The notes beneath the pieces are model-generated. The model saw only the letters and a program-made list of their open reading frames with translations. It did not search any database and was not told where the DNA came from. The translations under genes and the position numbers were made by a program. Of a stretch of 27,799 nucleotides of DNA, positions 8,383 through 16,196 are shown piece after piece (within the stretch, counting starts at the first letter, position 1; the number at the start of each line of letters is the position of its first letter). The stretch comes from PLGF01 sp052139695 (GTDB taxonomy: Bacteria > Verrucomicrobiota > Verrucomicrobiia > Limisphaerales > Palsa-1400), in assembly GCA_052139695.1 (NCBI GenBank), contig JBKQWF010000037.1, positions 1 to 27,799 of the forward strand, read 5' to 3'.

Positions 8383-10146
8383 TTACGTTCTGACAGATGC
8401 TTTGAGGGTCGCGCATTCGCGGCCGACGGACGTTCCGTGAGGACGAATCGTATAAGGGCCGACGGCAGCGGGCACAATAAAGGTCTCGGCGTAATGAACG
8501 ACAAACGGCGCAAAGGCGCGGTCAGGGCTTTCCACCACGGCTTCGTCGCCTTCCACCAGGTTCAAAACATTGACTCCGCCCATGGTGTGGTGCGAGACAG
8601 GCTTGGCGAACCAATGCCGCCGCGTTTCAATAAATTCGAGTTCGTGCAGGCCGGTTCGTTCTTCCCGCCAGCCGTCGCCCTGTGCCAGCGGCTCAAGACG
8701 GTTGATGAGATTCTGTTTCGTCCATTGAGTTGTGCGGTTCCATTGAATATTGGCCAGCCCGTGCTGGAGATGGATGGGGCGAGGTTTGCCATCCAGCCCC
8801 AGTCTGCCCCAATCCCACATTTTGAAAGTGAAGATGTAGGGGGTGGCGCTGATCTCCAGCACCATCGAATGGGCGCCCGAACAATGCACCGTTCCGGCAG
8901 GGATGAGAAAATGATCGTGCTTCCTGGCGGGCCATTGGTTGGCGTATTGCTCTGCCGCGAAGGGCTGGCCACCGGCCTGCGCCGCCTCCAGGTCTCGCGC
9001 CATCGCGGCGGGATCGACGCCATCTTTCAAACCCAAATAAACCGAAGCGTCCGGGCCGCAGTCCAACATGTAGTAACTTTCATCCTGCGTGTAATGCATG
9101 CCGAAGTGATGCTGGATGTGCTCCGTCAGAGGGTGAACCTGGAAGGAGAGGTTTCCCCCGCCCATTGTATCCAGGAAATCGAAACGGATGGGGAATTCGT
9201 CGCCAAAGCGGGCGTGGACCTTTTCACCCAAAAGCGCGCGCGGTCGATCAAAAACCAAGTTGATCGAGGGAATCTCGAAGCGAAGTTTGCCGAAGCCCAA
9301 AAGCAGGCTGTTTTCTTCCGGCACGCAGTCGAAGCACCAGCCGTAGTTCTTGACAGATTCATCCAAACCGCAGGCCTTTTTCATCCATTGCCCGCCCCAG
9401 GGGGCCGGGTCAAAAAAGGGGACCACTCGAAAAGGCTGGCGGACCGCTTCTCTCCAGCCGCGCCGCACCGCGTCGCCCTCGGCCAGCTTCGGTTCGCGCG
9501 GGTTGTTGGTGTCCAAGACAAAGTCCCATTTGGAAATCAGCGAACGCTTCCAGAGATCGCATACCCGCCAATCGACAAAGAAGGCGCGCTTGTACTGCAA
9601 GGAAGCGGAAAGGCCGCGGTTTTCCACGCCGAGGTTGCCGCATTCGTGGCGGCGAAAGCGGCACTGCGCTTCCCACCGCGCCAGGTCGGCATAGACGAGA
9701 ATATCGCCATGGACGATCAGCCGCGCGCCACAGCCCACGACGACAACCAGCCCTTGCTCCACCGAAGCAACCCTGGCCCGCAGTTGTGCCACGCGCGCGG
9801 GATCGAAGAATTGTTCCAAGGTCAGGCCGCAGAGGAATCCAAAGACCGGATCATCGCCTCCCAGAAAGGGCGCAACGAGAGCGTCGATTTGCGGCGGCGG
9901 GAGCATGGCCTCGCCGGAGTTAATAGAACAACTCGGCGAAAGCCCTGTTTTTAGCCGGGCCAGAATCTCTTTGCCGTCCACCCCGGCATAACACTCCACC
10001 ACGAGGACAACCTTCTTCCCGGCGCGCTCTGCCAGGGCTTGCCGCAGGCGCCAGGCGATTTGGTCCCAACCTTGGACCGCCACGTTTTCGCTGTCAGACA
10101 GAGCGATGAAAGGGAACTTGTCGTAATTGGAGGAGAGCGCGTTCAC
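8383..10146 (-). CDS. Class I mannose-6-phosphate isomerase with N-terminal kinase-like region
   Basis: 587 residues, much longer than the 300-400 usual for class I phosphomannose isomerase. The C-terminal part (from about 240, beginning at FFDPAPWGGQWMK) carries the zinc ligands expected for ManA: Q336 and H338 in SFQVHPL, E356 in DESYYML, and H421 in PAGTVHCSG. The N-terminal 240 residues resemble a uridine-kinase-like P-loop fold whose Walker A has decayed: the position after VVLVVE reads CYAGVDGKE rather than GxxGxGK[ST], so ATP hydrolysis is doubtful. Similar long versions are known to me from Bacteroidota-like genomes. The start is GTG 10146, sharing GTGA with the ROK gene's stop. Its role is the mannose-6-P/fructose-6-P step in the cytoplasm. 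Confidence 0.88.
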   Translation of the reverse strand: MNALSSNYDKFPFIALSDSENVAVQGWDQIAWRLRQALAERAGKKVVLVVECYAGVDGKEILARLKTGLSPSCSINSGEAMLPPPQIDALVAPFLGGDDPVFGFLCGLTLEQFFDPARVAQLRARVASVEQGLVVVVGCGARLIVHGDILVYADLARWEAQCRFRRHECGNLGVENRGLSASLQYKRAFFVDWRVCDLWKRSLISKWDFVLDTNNPREPKLAEGDAVRRGWREAVRQPFRVVPFFDPAPWGGQWMKKACGLDESVKNYGWCFDCVPEENSLLLGFGKLRFEIPSINLVFDRPRALLGEKVHARFGDEFPIRFDFLDTMGGGNLSFQVHPLTEHIQHHFGMHYTQDESYYMLDCGPDASVYLGLKDGVDPAAMARDLEAAQAGGQPFAAEQYANQWPARKHDHFLIPAGTVHCSGAHSMVLEISATPYIFTFKMWDWGRLGLDGKPRPIHLQHGLANIQWNRTTQWTKQNLINRLEPLAQGDGWREERTGLHELEFIETRRHWFAKPVSHHTMGGVNVLNLVEGDEAVVESPDRAFAPFVVHYAETFIVPAAVGPYTIRPHGTSVGRECATLKASVRT

Positions 10147-11090
10147 AGATTAGGAAATTGTTCTTGCAGCAGCCATTCGCCGGCCACCAGCGCCGCGCTG
10201 TCGCCCAGTTCGGAAGCTTCCACCCGCACTTTTCCCCACGGGGTATGGGCGTGGCGCCGGACATATTCGCGCACCGCCGGCAGGATCACGTCGGCGCTGG
10301 CCATAATGCCGCCGCCGAAAATGACCAGCTCGGGATCGTAGGCGTGGATAAGGCTCACGGCGAGCGATGACCAGACCAACAGGCTTTGCTCGCGGATCGA
10401 TTTCGCGCACGGGTCGCCTGCGGCGGCTTGGCGGAAAATCGCGGCGAAATCCAGGACTGGCTCTTTAGCCAGCGCGCTGGCGGAATAGTCCGGGCGGGAG
10501 CGCGCCAGTTCCGGCAGAAAACCGGTGGACGCTTCTGCTTCGGCGCAACCCACATTGCCGCACCCGCAGGCTCGCCCGCCATAGCGAACGGTCAAATGCC
10601 CGCCCAAACATCCCGCCTGCCCATGTGCGCCACGAACCACTTTTCCTTCCATCACGGCGGAAGTGCCCAAACCGGTGCCCAGAGTGATCATGACCAGGTT
10701 GTCGCAACCGCGCCCGGCGCCATAGCGCCATTCGCCGATGGATGCCATCCGGGCGTCGTTCTCCAAGGCCAGCGGCAATCCCAGGCGGGCACTGGCCCAG
10801 CCGCGCAGGTCGAGCGAGGGCATGTCCCGGAATCGGCCATAGTGCGAGAGCAGACGGCCTGTGGCAGCGTCCACCAAGCTCGGCACCGACATGCTCACCC
10901 CGCGACAATCGGCCAGCGCGATACCGCCGGCGGAGCAGAGGCGCCGCAACGCGCTTTCCAATTCCGGCAACCGGTCGGCCAGCGCCATCTCCGAGCGCGA
11001 GGGCAAAACGTCATGGGCCAGGACCTGGCCTTCCCGCACCAGGCCCAGCTTTAGCCGGGTCGCTCCCATATCGCAGCCGAGCACGGTCAT
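10143..11090 (-). CDS. ROK family sugar kinase
   Basis: 315 residues. The N-terminus has the phosphate-binding DMGATRLKLGLV, and the middle has ENDARMAS and TLGTGLGTS. The ROK zinc signature is complete: GGHLTVRYGGRACGCGNVGC followed by AEAEAS. There is no DNA-binding helix-turn-helix, so this is a kinase rather than a ROK repressor. Substrate is not decidable; in this setting glucose, mannose or fructose is likely. Start is ATG 11090, overlapping the preceding porter stop as ATGA. The frame is open to 11312, but those 74 codons only retrace the porter's C-terminus. The stop overlaps the GTG of the isomerase gene. Confidence 0.92.
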   Translation of the reverse strand: MTVLGCDMGATRLKLGLVREGQVLAHDVLPSRSEMALADRLPELESALRRLCSAGGIALADCRGVSMSVPSLVDAATGRLLSHYGRFRDMPSLDLRGWASARLGLPLALENDARMASIGEWRYGAGRGCDNLVMITLGTGLGTSAVMEGKVVRGAHGQAGCLGGHLTVRYGGRACGCGNVGCAEAEASTGFLPELARSRPDYSASALAKEPVLDFAAIFRQAAAGDPCAKSIREQSLLVWSSLAVSLIHAYDPELVIFGGGIMASADVILPAVREYVRRHAHTPWGKVRVEASELGDSAALVAGEWLLQEQFPNL

Positions 11091-12496
11091 ACCGGAGTGT
11101 GCGCCTTCTCTTTCGCGGGGGCATTGGGAGCGGCCCACATTTTTTCGATCTGTTCCAACGTGCGGCCTTTGGTTTCGGGGATGAAGAACAGGACAAAGAA
11201 AAACGACAAAAGGCTGACCGCCGCGTAAACCCAAAACGTTTTGGCCGGGCCGATGGCCGGGCTGTCGTTCAACATCGGAAAGGTCTGCGCCACCAGAAAA
11301 CAGGACGTCCAAACCGTAAAAGCGGCGACGGACATGGCGCGTCCCCGGACTTTATTGGGAAAGATTTCCGAGCAAAACAGCCAGCCGATCGGTCCCATCG
11401 CCATGGCAAACGCGGCGATGAACAAGACAACGCAAACGAGCAGGGAGACACCGTGATGCTGGCCATGAAACATCCAGCCCACCAGCCCAAGGGCCAGGGC
11501 TTGAATCGCCGTCCCCACCAGCAGCAGCGGCTTTCTTCCAGCGCGGTCCACGAACGCGATGGCGACGAAGGTGAAGAGCAAATTGATCAGCCCGACCCAC
11601 ACCGATGAGGTAAACGCCGCGTCTTTGCTGCCGCCCGCGGCTTCGAAAATCTTCGTGGAGTAATACATGATGGCGTTAATGCCGCAAAACTGGGAAAAGG
11701 CCATTAAGACGACGGCGGTGGCCAGGGGGCGAAAAAATGCGCCGGTAAATAATTCGGAGAAATGCCCCTGCTCCTGCCCCATGGCCTCGCGGATCGAAGC
11801 CAGTTCCGCCGCGGCGTGATCGGGGCCGCCGACTTTCTCCAGGATGTGGCGCGCCTGATCTTCGCGGCCATGGTTCACCAGCCAGCGCGGGCTTTCCGGC
11901 ACGGCAAAGAGCAGCGCGACGAAGAGCAGGGCCGGCACCACTTCCATCGCCAGCATCCAGCGCCAGCCCGTCGCCGCGTTCCAGGCCTCGTCGCCCATGC
12001 CTTGAATCGTCTTATTGACAAATAAGGTGATGAAGATCCCCATGACGATGCCGAGCTGAAACAACGAGCCGAGGCGTCCGCGCCATTTTTCCGGCGCAAT
12101 TTCCGCGATATAAACCGGGCAGATCATGGAGGAAGCGCCAATCCCCACGCCGCTGAGAATTCGCGCCCAGAGAAACTGGGTGAGCGTGTGGGGAACGGCG
12201 GAGAGCACGCCGGAAACCGCATAGAGGAGGGCGCAGAGGAAGAGCAATTTCTTGCGCCCAAACCGGTCGCTGAGGAACCCGGCGAACATGGCGCCCGGAA
12301 TACACCCCACAATCGCGCTGGCCCCGGCGACGCCTTCTTGCGCGGGAGTGAGGTTCATATACGTTTTCAGGAACGAATTGGCGCCGTTGATGACGGCTGT
12401 GTCGTAGCCGAAGAGAAAGCCGCCGATGGCCGCGACGCCCGTGACGAAGAGGACGAACCGGACGGATTGGTCGGAAGTGTTCATAGTGTTGGGCAT
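11087..12496 (-). CDS. MFS sugar porter (first of two)
   Basis: 469 residues, 12 predicted membrane helices, sugar porter family. Signatures are FLFGYDTAVINGA in helix 1, SDRFGRKKLL after helix 2, CPVYIAEIAPEKWRGR after helix 4, PESPRWLVNHGR before the cytoplasmic loop, VDRAGRKP and PETKGRTLEQIE at the end. The hydrophilic N-terminus offers two starts, ATG 12496 and ATG 12484; both have poor ribosome sites. It begins 19 bases after the GntR regulator and overlaps the kinase gene, so it likely imports the sugar that the kinase phosphorylates. It is related to, but clearly distinct from, the second porter at 3559-4977. Confidence 0.94.
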   Translation of the reverse strand: MPNTMNTSDQSVRFVLFVTGVAAIGGFLFGYDTAVINGANSFLKTYMNLTPAQEGVAGASAIVGCIPGAMFAGFLSDRFGRKKLLFLCALLYAVSGVLSAVPHTLTQFLWARILSGVGIGASSMICPVYIAEIAPEKWRGRLGSLFQLGIVMGIFITLFVNKTIQGMGDEAWNAATGWRWMLAMEVVPALLFVALLFAVPESPRWLVNHGREDQARHILEKVGGPDHAAAELASIREAMGQEQGHFSELFTGAFFRPLATAVVLMAFSQFCGINAIMYYSTKIFEAAGGSKDAAFTSSVWVGLINLLFTFVAIAFVDRAGRKPLLLVGTAIQALALGLVGWMFHGQHHGVSLLVCVVLFIAAFAMAMGPIGWLFCSEIFPNKVRGRAMSVAAFTVWTSCFLVAQTFPMLNDSPAIGPAKTFWVYAAVSLLSFFFVLFFIPETKGRTLEQIEKMWAAPNAPAKEKAHTPV

Positions 12497-12515
12497 GAAA
12501 AAAATGTTCGGGTCC

Positions 12516-13271
12516 CTATTCTCTTCTGAGGCGCAAAGCCAGGCGAAAGCGGTCGCAGCGGTAATGCACGAGCGCGAACTCCATGGGCCGCCGGCCTCGA
12601 TCCAAAACCGTGCGCTCGCGGCGCAGCAGCGGCGTCCTTATCTTGACATGGAGCAGCCGCGCCAGCCGCCGGTCGGCGGGGAGGGCGCTCAATTCTTCCA
12701 AGGACTGGTCCGCCACCATGCCGCAACGACGCTGAATCAACTCGTAGAGCGGCTTTTGAAAATCATCTTCCGGCGTCAAACCCAGCCGGGGATGAAAGTA
12801 GGATTGAAAAACCACTTCCGGTTCGCCTTCCCAGCCGCGCACCCGCTCCAAGTACACCACCTCCCGTTTCAGCGGAAGCCGCAGGGCGCGCGCCGCCATT
12901 TCGGGGACCGGAACCGCCTTCGCTTCCGTCGAGTAGGTCTCGACTTTGATGCCTTTGGCTTGCATCTCGCGCGTAAAGCTTTGCCAGGCGCCCACCCCCG
13001 ATTGCACGCGCCGTTCCGCGACGCGCGTGCCGACTCCCGCCTTGCGCTCCAACTGTCCTTCCGCCACCAACCGGCCAATCGCGGCCCGCAACGTATTGCG
13101 GCTGATCCCCAGGGAATTCGCCAGCGAAACCTCATCCGGCAAAAGTCCGCCCCTTTTATATTCGGGGCGCTTGATCAACCGCCGGACCAATTGCTCCGCC
13201 TGAGCATGGAGCGGCAAGCGGCTCGCGGGATCGAGTCGCAAAAATCCATCAGCGCGTTCCCTGGTTTCCAT
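12516..13271 (-). CDS. GntR family (HutC/UTRA type) transcriptional regulator
   Basis: 251 residues. The N-terminal winged helix (about 10-80) includes PLHAQAEQLVRRLI, LPDEVSLANSLGISRNTLR and LVAEGQLERKAGVGTRV. The C-terminal UTRA effector domain (about 95-245) includes LERVRGWEGEPEVV and FALVHYRCDRFRL. UTRA regulators usually bind a sugar phosphate or a related metabolite. Being the first gene of the cluster, it likely controls it. I start at ATG 13271; a TTG four codons upstream (13283) would also be in frame but gives only VLA extra. A TGTTTAAACA palindrome lies at 13284-13293, overlapping the predicted -10, suggesting autoregulation (inference). The stop is TAG, 19 bases before the porter. 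Confidence 0.92.
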   Translation of the reverse strand: METRERADGFLRLDPASRLPLHAQAEQLVRRLIKRPEYKRGGLLPDEVSLANSLGISRNTLRAAIGRLVAEGQLERKAGVGTRVAERRVQSGVGAWQSFTREMQAKGIKVETYSTEAKAVPVPEMAARALRLPLKREVVYLERVRGWEGEPEVVFQSYFHPRLGLTPEDDFQKPLYELIQRRCGMVADQSLEELSALPADRRLARLLHVKIRTPLLRRERTVLDRGRRPMEFALVHYRCDRFRLALRLRRE

Positions 13272-13283
13272 GGCAAGTACCAA

Positions 13284-13293
13284 TGTTTAAACA
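13284..13293. promoter_or_regulatory. Candidate operator palindrome TGTTTAAACA
   Basis: A perfect 10-bp palindrome 13 bases before the GntR start and overlapping its predicted -10 element. Bases just outside lose the symmetry. Its place is typical of GntR-type self-repression, but no consensus is known for this regulator, so the assignment is an inference. Confidence 0.4.
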
Positions 13294-13313
13294 AATCAAA
13301 CGTCGCTTGTCAA
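13286..13313 (-). promoter_or_regulatory. Predicted promoter of the GntR-led sugar cluster
   Basis: On the minus strand a perfect TTGACA (13313-13308), a 16-base spacer and TTTAAA (13291-13286; four of six matches to TATAAT). The start point would fall near 13279, only about eight bases before the GntR ATG. The -35 box overlaps that of the divergent serS promoter. Confidence 0.5.
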
Positions 13314-13334
13314 CCCTCTTCCGGCCTTTATAAT
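13307..13334 (+). promoter_or_regulatory. Predicted promoter of serS (possibly leaderless)
   Basis: TTGTCA (13307-13312), a 16-base spacer and a perfect TATAAT (13329-13334). Transcription would begin about seven bases later, at or next to the serS ATG at 13341. No Shine-Dalgarno sequence precedes this ATG, in agreement with a leaderless message. Confidence 0.7.
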
Positions 13335-13340
13335 GCGCCG

Positions 13341-14651
13341 ATGCTTGATATCCGATTGATTCGGGAAAAAACTGATTTTGTCCGGCAACGCCTGGCCACC
13401 CGCCACGGCCGCGACGAGGAGAAGATCGGCCCGCTGCTGGCGCTGGACGAGCGCCGCCGCGCCGGCCTGGCCGAGGTCGAACAACTCAAAGCCGCCCGCC
13501 ATCGCGTTTCCAAGGAAATTGGCGCGCTGATGGGGCAAAAAAAAACCGCCGAGGCCGAGGCGAAAAAGGCGGAGACGCGGGAGATGGGCGCGCGCATCGC
13601 GAACTTGGACAAGGAAGTGGCGCAGGCCGCGGAACAACGCGATGCCTTGCTTCTGCAATTGCCCAATCTGCCGCACGAGTCGGTCAAGATTGGGCCGTCG
13701 GCGGAGGACAACAAGCAAGTGCGCGTGTGGGGCGAGCCGGCGCGGCTGGATTTTAAACCCAAAACGCACGTCGAAATTTGTGAGAGTTTGCGGTTGGTCG
13801 ATTTTGCGCGGGCAGCGAAGCTGTCCGGGGCTGGCTTTCTGCTTTACACCGGCTGGGGAGCCCGATTGGAACGGGCTTTGATCCAATTTCTCCTGGACCT
13901 GCATACCAACGAGCACGGTTACACCGAGATTTCGCCGCCATTCCTGGTGCAGCGGGACTGCATGGTGGGGGTGGGGCAATTTCCCAAATTTGCCGATCAA
14001 TATTATGGCGTGCAGGAAGGTCTGGATACTTCGACCCTCGGCAAGCTGTTCCTCATCCCCACGGCGGAGACGCCGGTGGCCAACATTCATCGCGAGGAGA
14101 TTCTCAAAGCCAGCCAGTTGCCGATCAACTACTGCGCCTACACGCCGTGCTTCCGGGGGGAGGCGGGCGCGGCGGGCGTGGGCACGCGCGGGATGATCCG
14201 CGTCCATCAATTTGACAAGGTGGAGCTGATCAAAATCACCCGGCCGGAAAACGGCTACGACGCGTTGGAAACGCTGGTGGGCCATGCCGAGCGGGTCTTG
14301 CAACGGTTGGGGTTGCATTACCGCGTCATTCAGCTTTGCACGGGCGACATGGGCTTTGCCAGCGCGCTGACCTACGATTTGGAGGTTTGGGCGCCCGGCC
14401 AGGGGCAATACCTGGAAGTTTCCAGTTGCTCGAATTGCGAGGATTTTCAGGCCCGCCGCATGAATTTGCGCTTCAAAACCGACGAGGGCGAAAACAAATT
14501 CCCGCACATTCTCAACGGCAGCGGCACGGCGCTGGCCCGGCTTTTTGTCGCGCTGGTCGAGACCTACCAACAAGCCGATGGAAGCGTGACCGTGCCGGAA
14601 GGATTGCGGCCGTGGTTGAAGGCGGACCGGATCGCAGTGCCGCAGGGATGA
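13341..14651 (+). CDS. serS: Seryl-tRNA synthetase
   Basis: 436 residues, the usual length for bacterial SerRS, a cytoplasmic class II synthetase charging tRNA-Ser. The N-terminal tRNA-binding arm is a charged coiled coil (about 30-105). Catalytic landmarks are TAETPV (241-246), the motif 2 segment beginning FRGEAGAAG (271) and ending RVHQFDKVE, and the motif 3 segment LNGSGTALAR (391-400). I start at ATG 13341, where MLDIRLIRE matches the family N-terminus; the frame is open far upstream, but that is only the antisense of the GntR gene. The start lies right after a TATAAT. The stop overlaps glgA as ATGA, an unusual partnership for a tRNA synthetase. Confidence 0.97.
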   Translation: MLDIRLIREKTDFVRQRLATRHGRDEEKIGPLLALDERRRAGLAEVEQLKAARHRVSKEIGALMGQKKTAEAEAKKAETREMGARIANLDKEVAQAAEQRDALLLQLPNLPHESVKIGPSAEDNKQVRVWGEPARLDFKPKTHVEICESLRLVDFARAAKLSGAGFLLYTGWGARLERALIQFLLDLHTNEHGYTEISPPFLVQRDCMVGVGQFPKFADQYYGVQEGLDTSTLGKLFLIPTAETPVANIHREEILKASQLPINYCAYTPCFRGEAGAAGVGTRGMIRVHQFDKVELIKITRPENGYDALETLVGHAERVLQRLGLHYRVIQLCTGDMGFASALTYDLEVWAPGQGQYLEVSSCSNCEDFQARRMNLRFKTDEGENKFPHILNGSGTALARLFVALVETYQQADGSVTVPEGLRPWLKADRIAVPQG

Positions 14652-16111
14652 AAATCTTGCTGGCCAGCAGCGAGTCCCTGCCTTACTCGAAGACCGGCGG
14701 CCTTGGCGACATGACCGGCGCCCTGGGCAAATTCCTTGCCCGGGCGGGCCATCAAGTCGGTTTGGTCACTCCGCTCTACCGCGGCCTGCGCGACAGATTT
14801 CCGGACATCCAGCCGTTTGACTGGAAATTGGATTTGGCGCTGGGTCCCGGGCGCGTGGCCGGCAACGTCTGGTCACGCGAATCGCCGCCGGGGTTGACGA
14901 CTTACTTCATCGACCGGCAAGAATTCTTTGACAGGGATGATCTTTATCAGGAACGGGGGACCGATTACCCGGACAACGCGGAGCGATTTGTCTTCTTTGC
15001 CAAGGCGGTGGTCCATCTCGCGCGCTACCTGCCCTGGCAACCCGAGTTGCTCCATTTGCACGATTGGCAGACCGCGCTGGCGGCGTTGCTGGCGCGGGAT
15101 CAGAAACTGCGCGACAACTGGACTGCGGCGCCGGCCACATGTTTGACTATTCACAACCTTGCCTTCCAAGGCCTGTTTCCTGCCTCGAAATACCCGCTCA
15201 CCGATCTCCCGCTGGATTATCTTCAACCGGAAGGCGCGGAGTTTTTCGGCGGTTTTAACTGCCTCAAAGCGGGCATCGCTTACGCGGACCTGATCACCAC
15301 AGTCAGTCCCCGTTACGCGCGCGAGATTACGACTGAGGCGTTCGGCTGCGGTTTGGACGGAGTGTTGCGCCGGCGCCAGGAGGCCCTCTACGGCATTCTC
15401 AACGGGGTCGATTACGACGAATGGAAAACAGGGGGAAACCCGTTTTTGGCCCAATCCTATTCGGCCGCCGATTTCAGCGGGAAAATGGCGTGCAAGGCCG
15501 CGCTGCAGCGGGAACTGGGACTGCCCGAAGCCCCGCACATTCCTGTTTTCGGCACGGTCACCCGGCTTTCGGAGCAAAAAGGCGTGGATATCCAACTGGC
15601 GGCCTTGCAGGAGATGCTGGCGGCCGACATGCAATTTGTCCTGCTGGGCAGCGGCAGCCGCGATTATGAGCGCGGCTATCGCAAGCTGGCCGCCATGCAC
15701 CCGTCCAAATGCGCGGTCAGAATTGGGTTTGACACCGGTTTGTCCCATCGCGTTGAAGCGGGATGCGATTTTTATTTGATGCCTTCGCGATTTGAGCCTT
15801 GCGGGCTCAATCAAATGTACAGCCTCCGCTATGGCGCCATTCCCATTGTGCGGGGCACGGGCGGCTTGGATGACTCGGTGGTCGATGCGGCGGATGACGC
15901 CGCGCGTTCGGATGGGATTAAGTTCCGCGAATATTCCGTCCGCGCCCTGGCCAAGGCGATTCGCAAGGCACTGGTTCTTTACGCCGAACCGGCCCTGGTG
16001 GAACATTATCGCCGCAACGGCATGGCCAAGGATTTTTCCTGGGAGCGGACGGCGGCCCGCTACGAGGAACTTTACCGCCGCCTGTTAAAGCCCGCCGCGA
16101 AAGTTTCCTGA
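14648..16111 (+). CDS. glgA: Glycogen (starch) synthase, GT5
   Basis: 487 residues, normal for bacterial GlgA. It elongates alpha-1,4-glucan from ADP-glucose in the cytoplasm. The N-terminal ADP-glucose loop SKTGGLGDM (14-22) and the C-terminal SRFEPCGLNQMYSLRYG (from 380, with the catalytic-site E383) are intact, as are the HDWQTAL segment and the GTGGLDDSV near the C-terminus. Start is ATG 14648, within the serS stop codon (ATGA), matching the family start KILLASSES. Its donor-making partner glgC lies 1.9 kb downstream on the same strand, separated by a pseudopilin-like gene and a gene-poor stretch. No branching enzyme is in the window. Confidence 0.95.
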   Translation: MKILLASSESLPYSKTGGLGDMTGALGKFLARAGHQVGLVTPLYRGLRDRFPDIQPFDWKLDLALGPGRVAGNVWSRESPPGLTTYFIDRQEFFDRDDLYQERGTDYPDNAERFVFFAKAVVHLARYLPWQPELLHLHDWQTALAALLARDQKLRDNWTAAPATCLTIHNLAFQGLFPASKYPLTDLPLDYLQPEGAEFFGGFNCLKAGIAYADLITTVSPRYAREITTEAFGCGLDGVLRRRQEALYGILNGVDYDEWKTGGNPFLAQSYSAADFSGKMACKAALQRELGLPEAPHIPVFGTVTRLSEQKGVDIQLAALQEMLAADMQFVLLGSGSRDYERGYRKLAAMHPSKCAVRIGFDTGLSHRVEAGCDFYLMPSRFEPCGLNQMYSLRYGAIPIVRGTGGLDDSVVDAADDAARSDGIKFREYSVRALAKAIRKALVLYAEPALVEHYRRNGMAKDFSWERTAARYEELYRRLLKPAAKVS

Positions 16112-16196
16112 AAATTTTTTGATGGCCGGCAGGGCTGTCTCCGTCCAATGCCCAAGGGAAAATCAGGCCACCTTAAGCAATCGAGAGACATCTTGC

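Noticed and set aside
8437..9954. Plus-strand ORF of 505 codons opposite the isomerase gene
   Set aside because: The minus strand carries intact zinc ligands of ManA; the plus frame lacks any recognisable family.
13296..14573. Minus-strand ORF of 425 codons opposite serS
   Set aside because: Shadow of serS, whose catalytic motifs are intact.
14873..16006. Minus-strand ORF of 377 codons opposite glgA
   Set aside because: Shadow of glgA; no family features.
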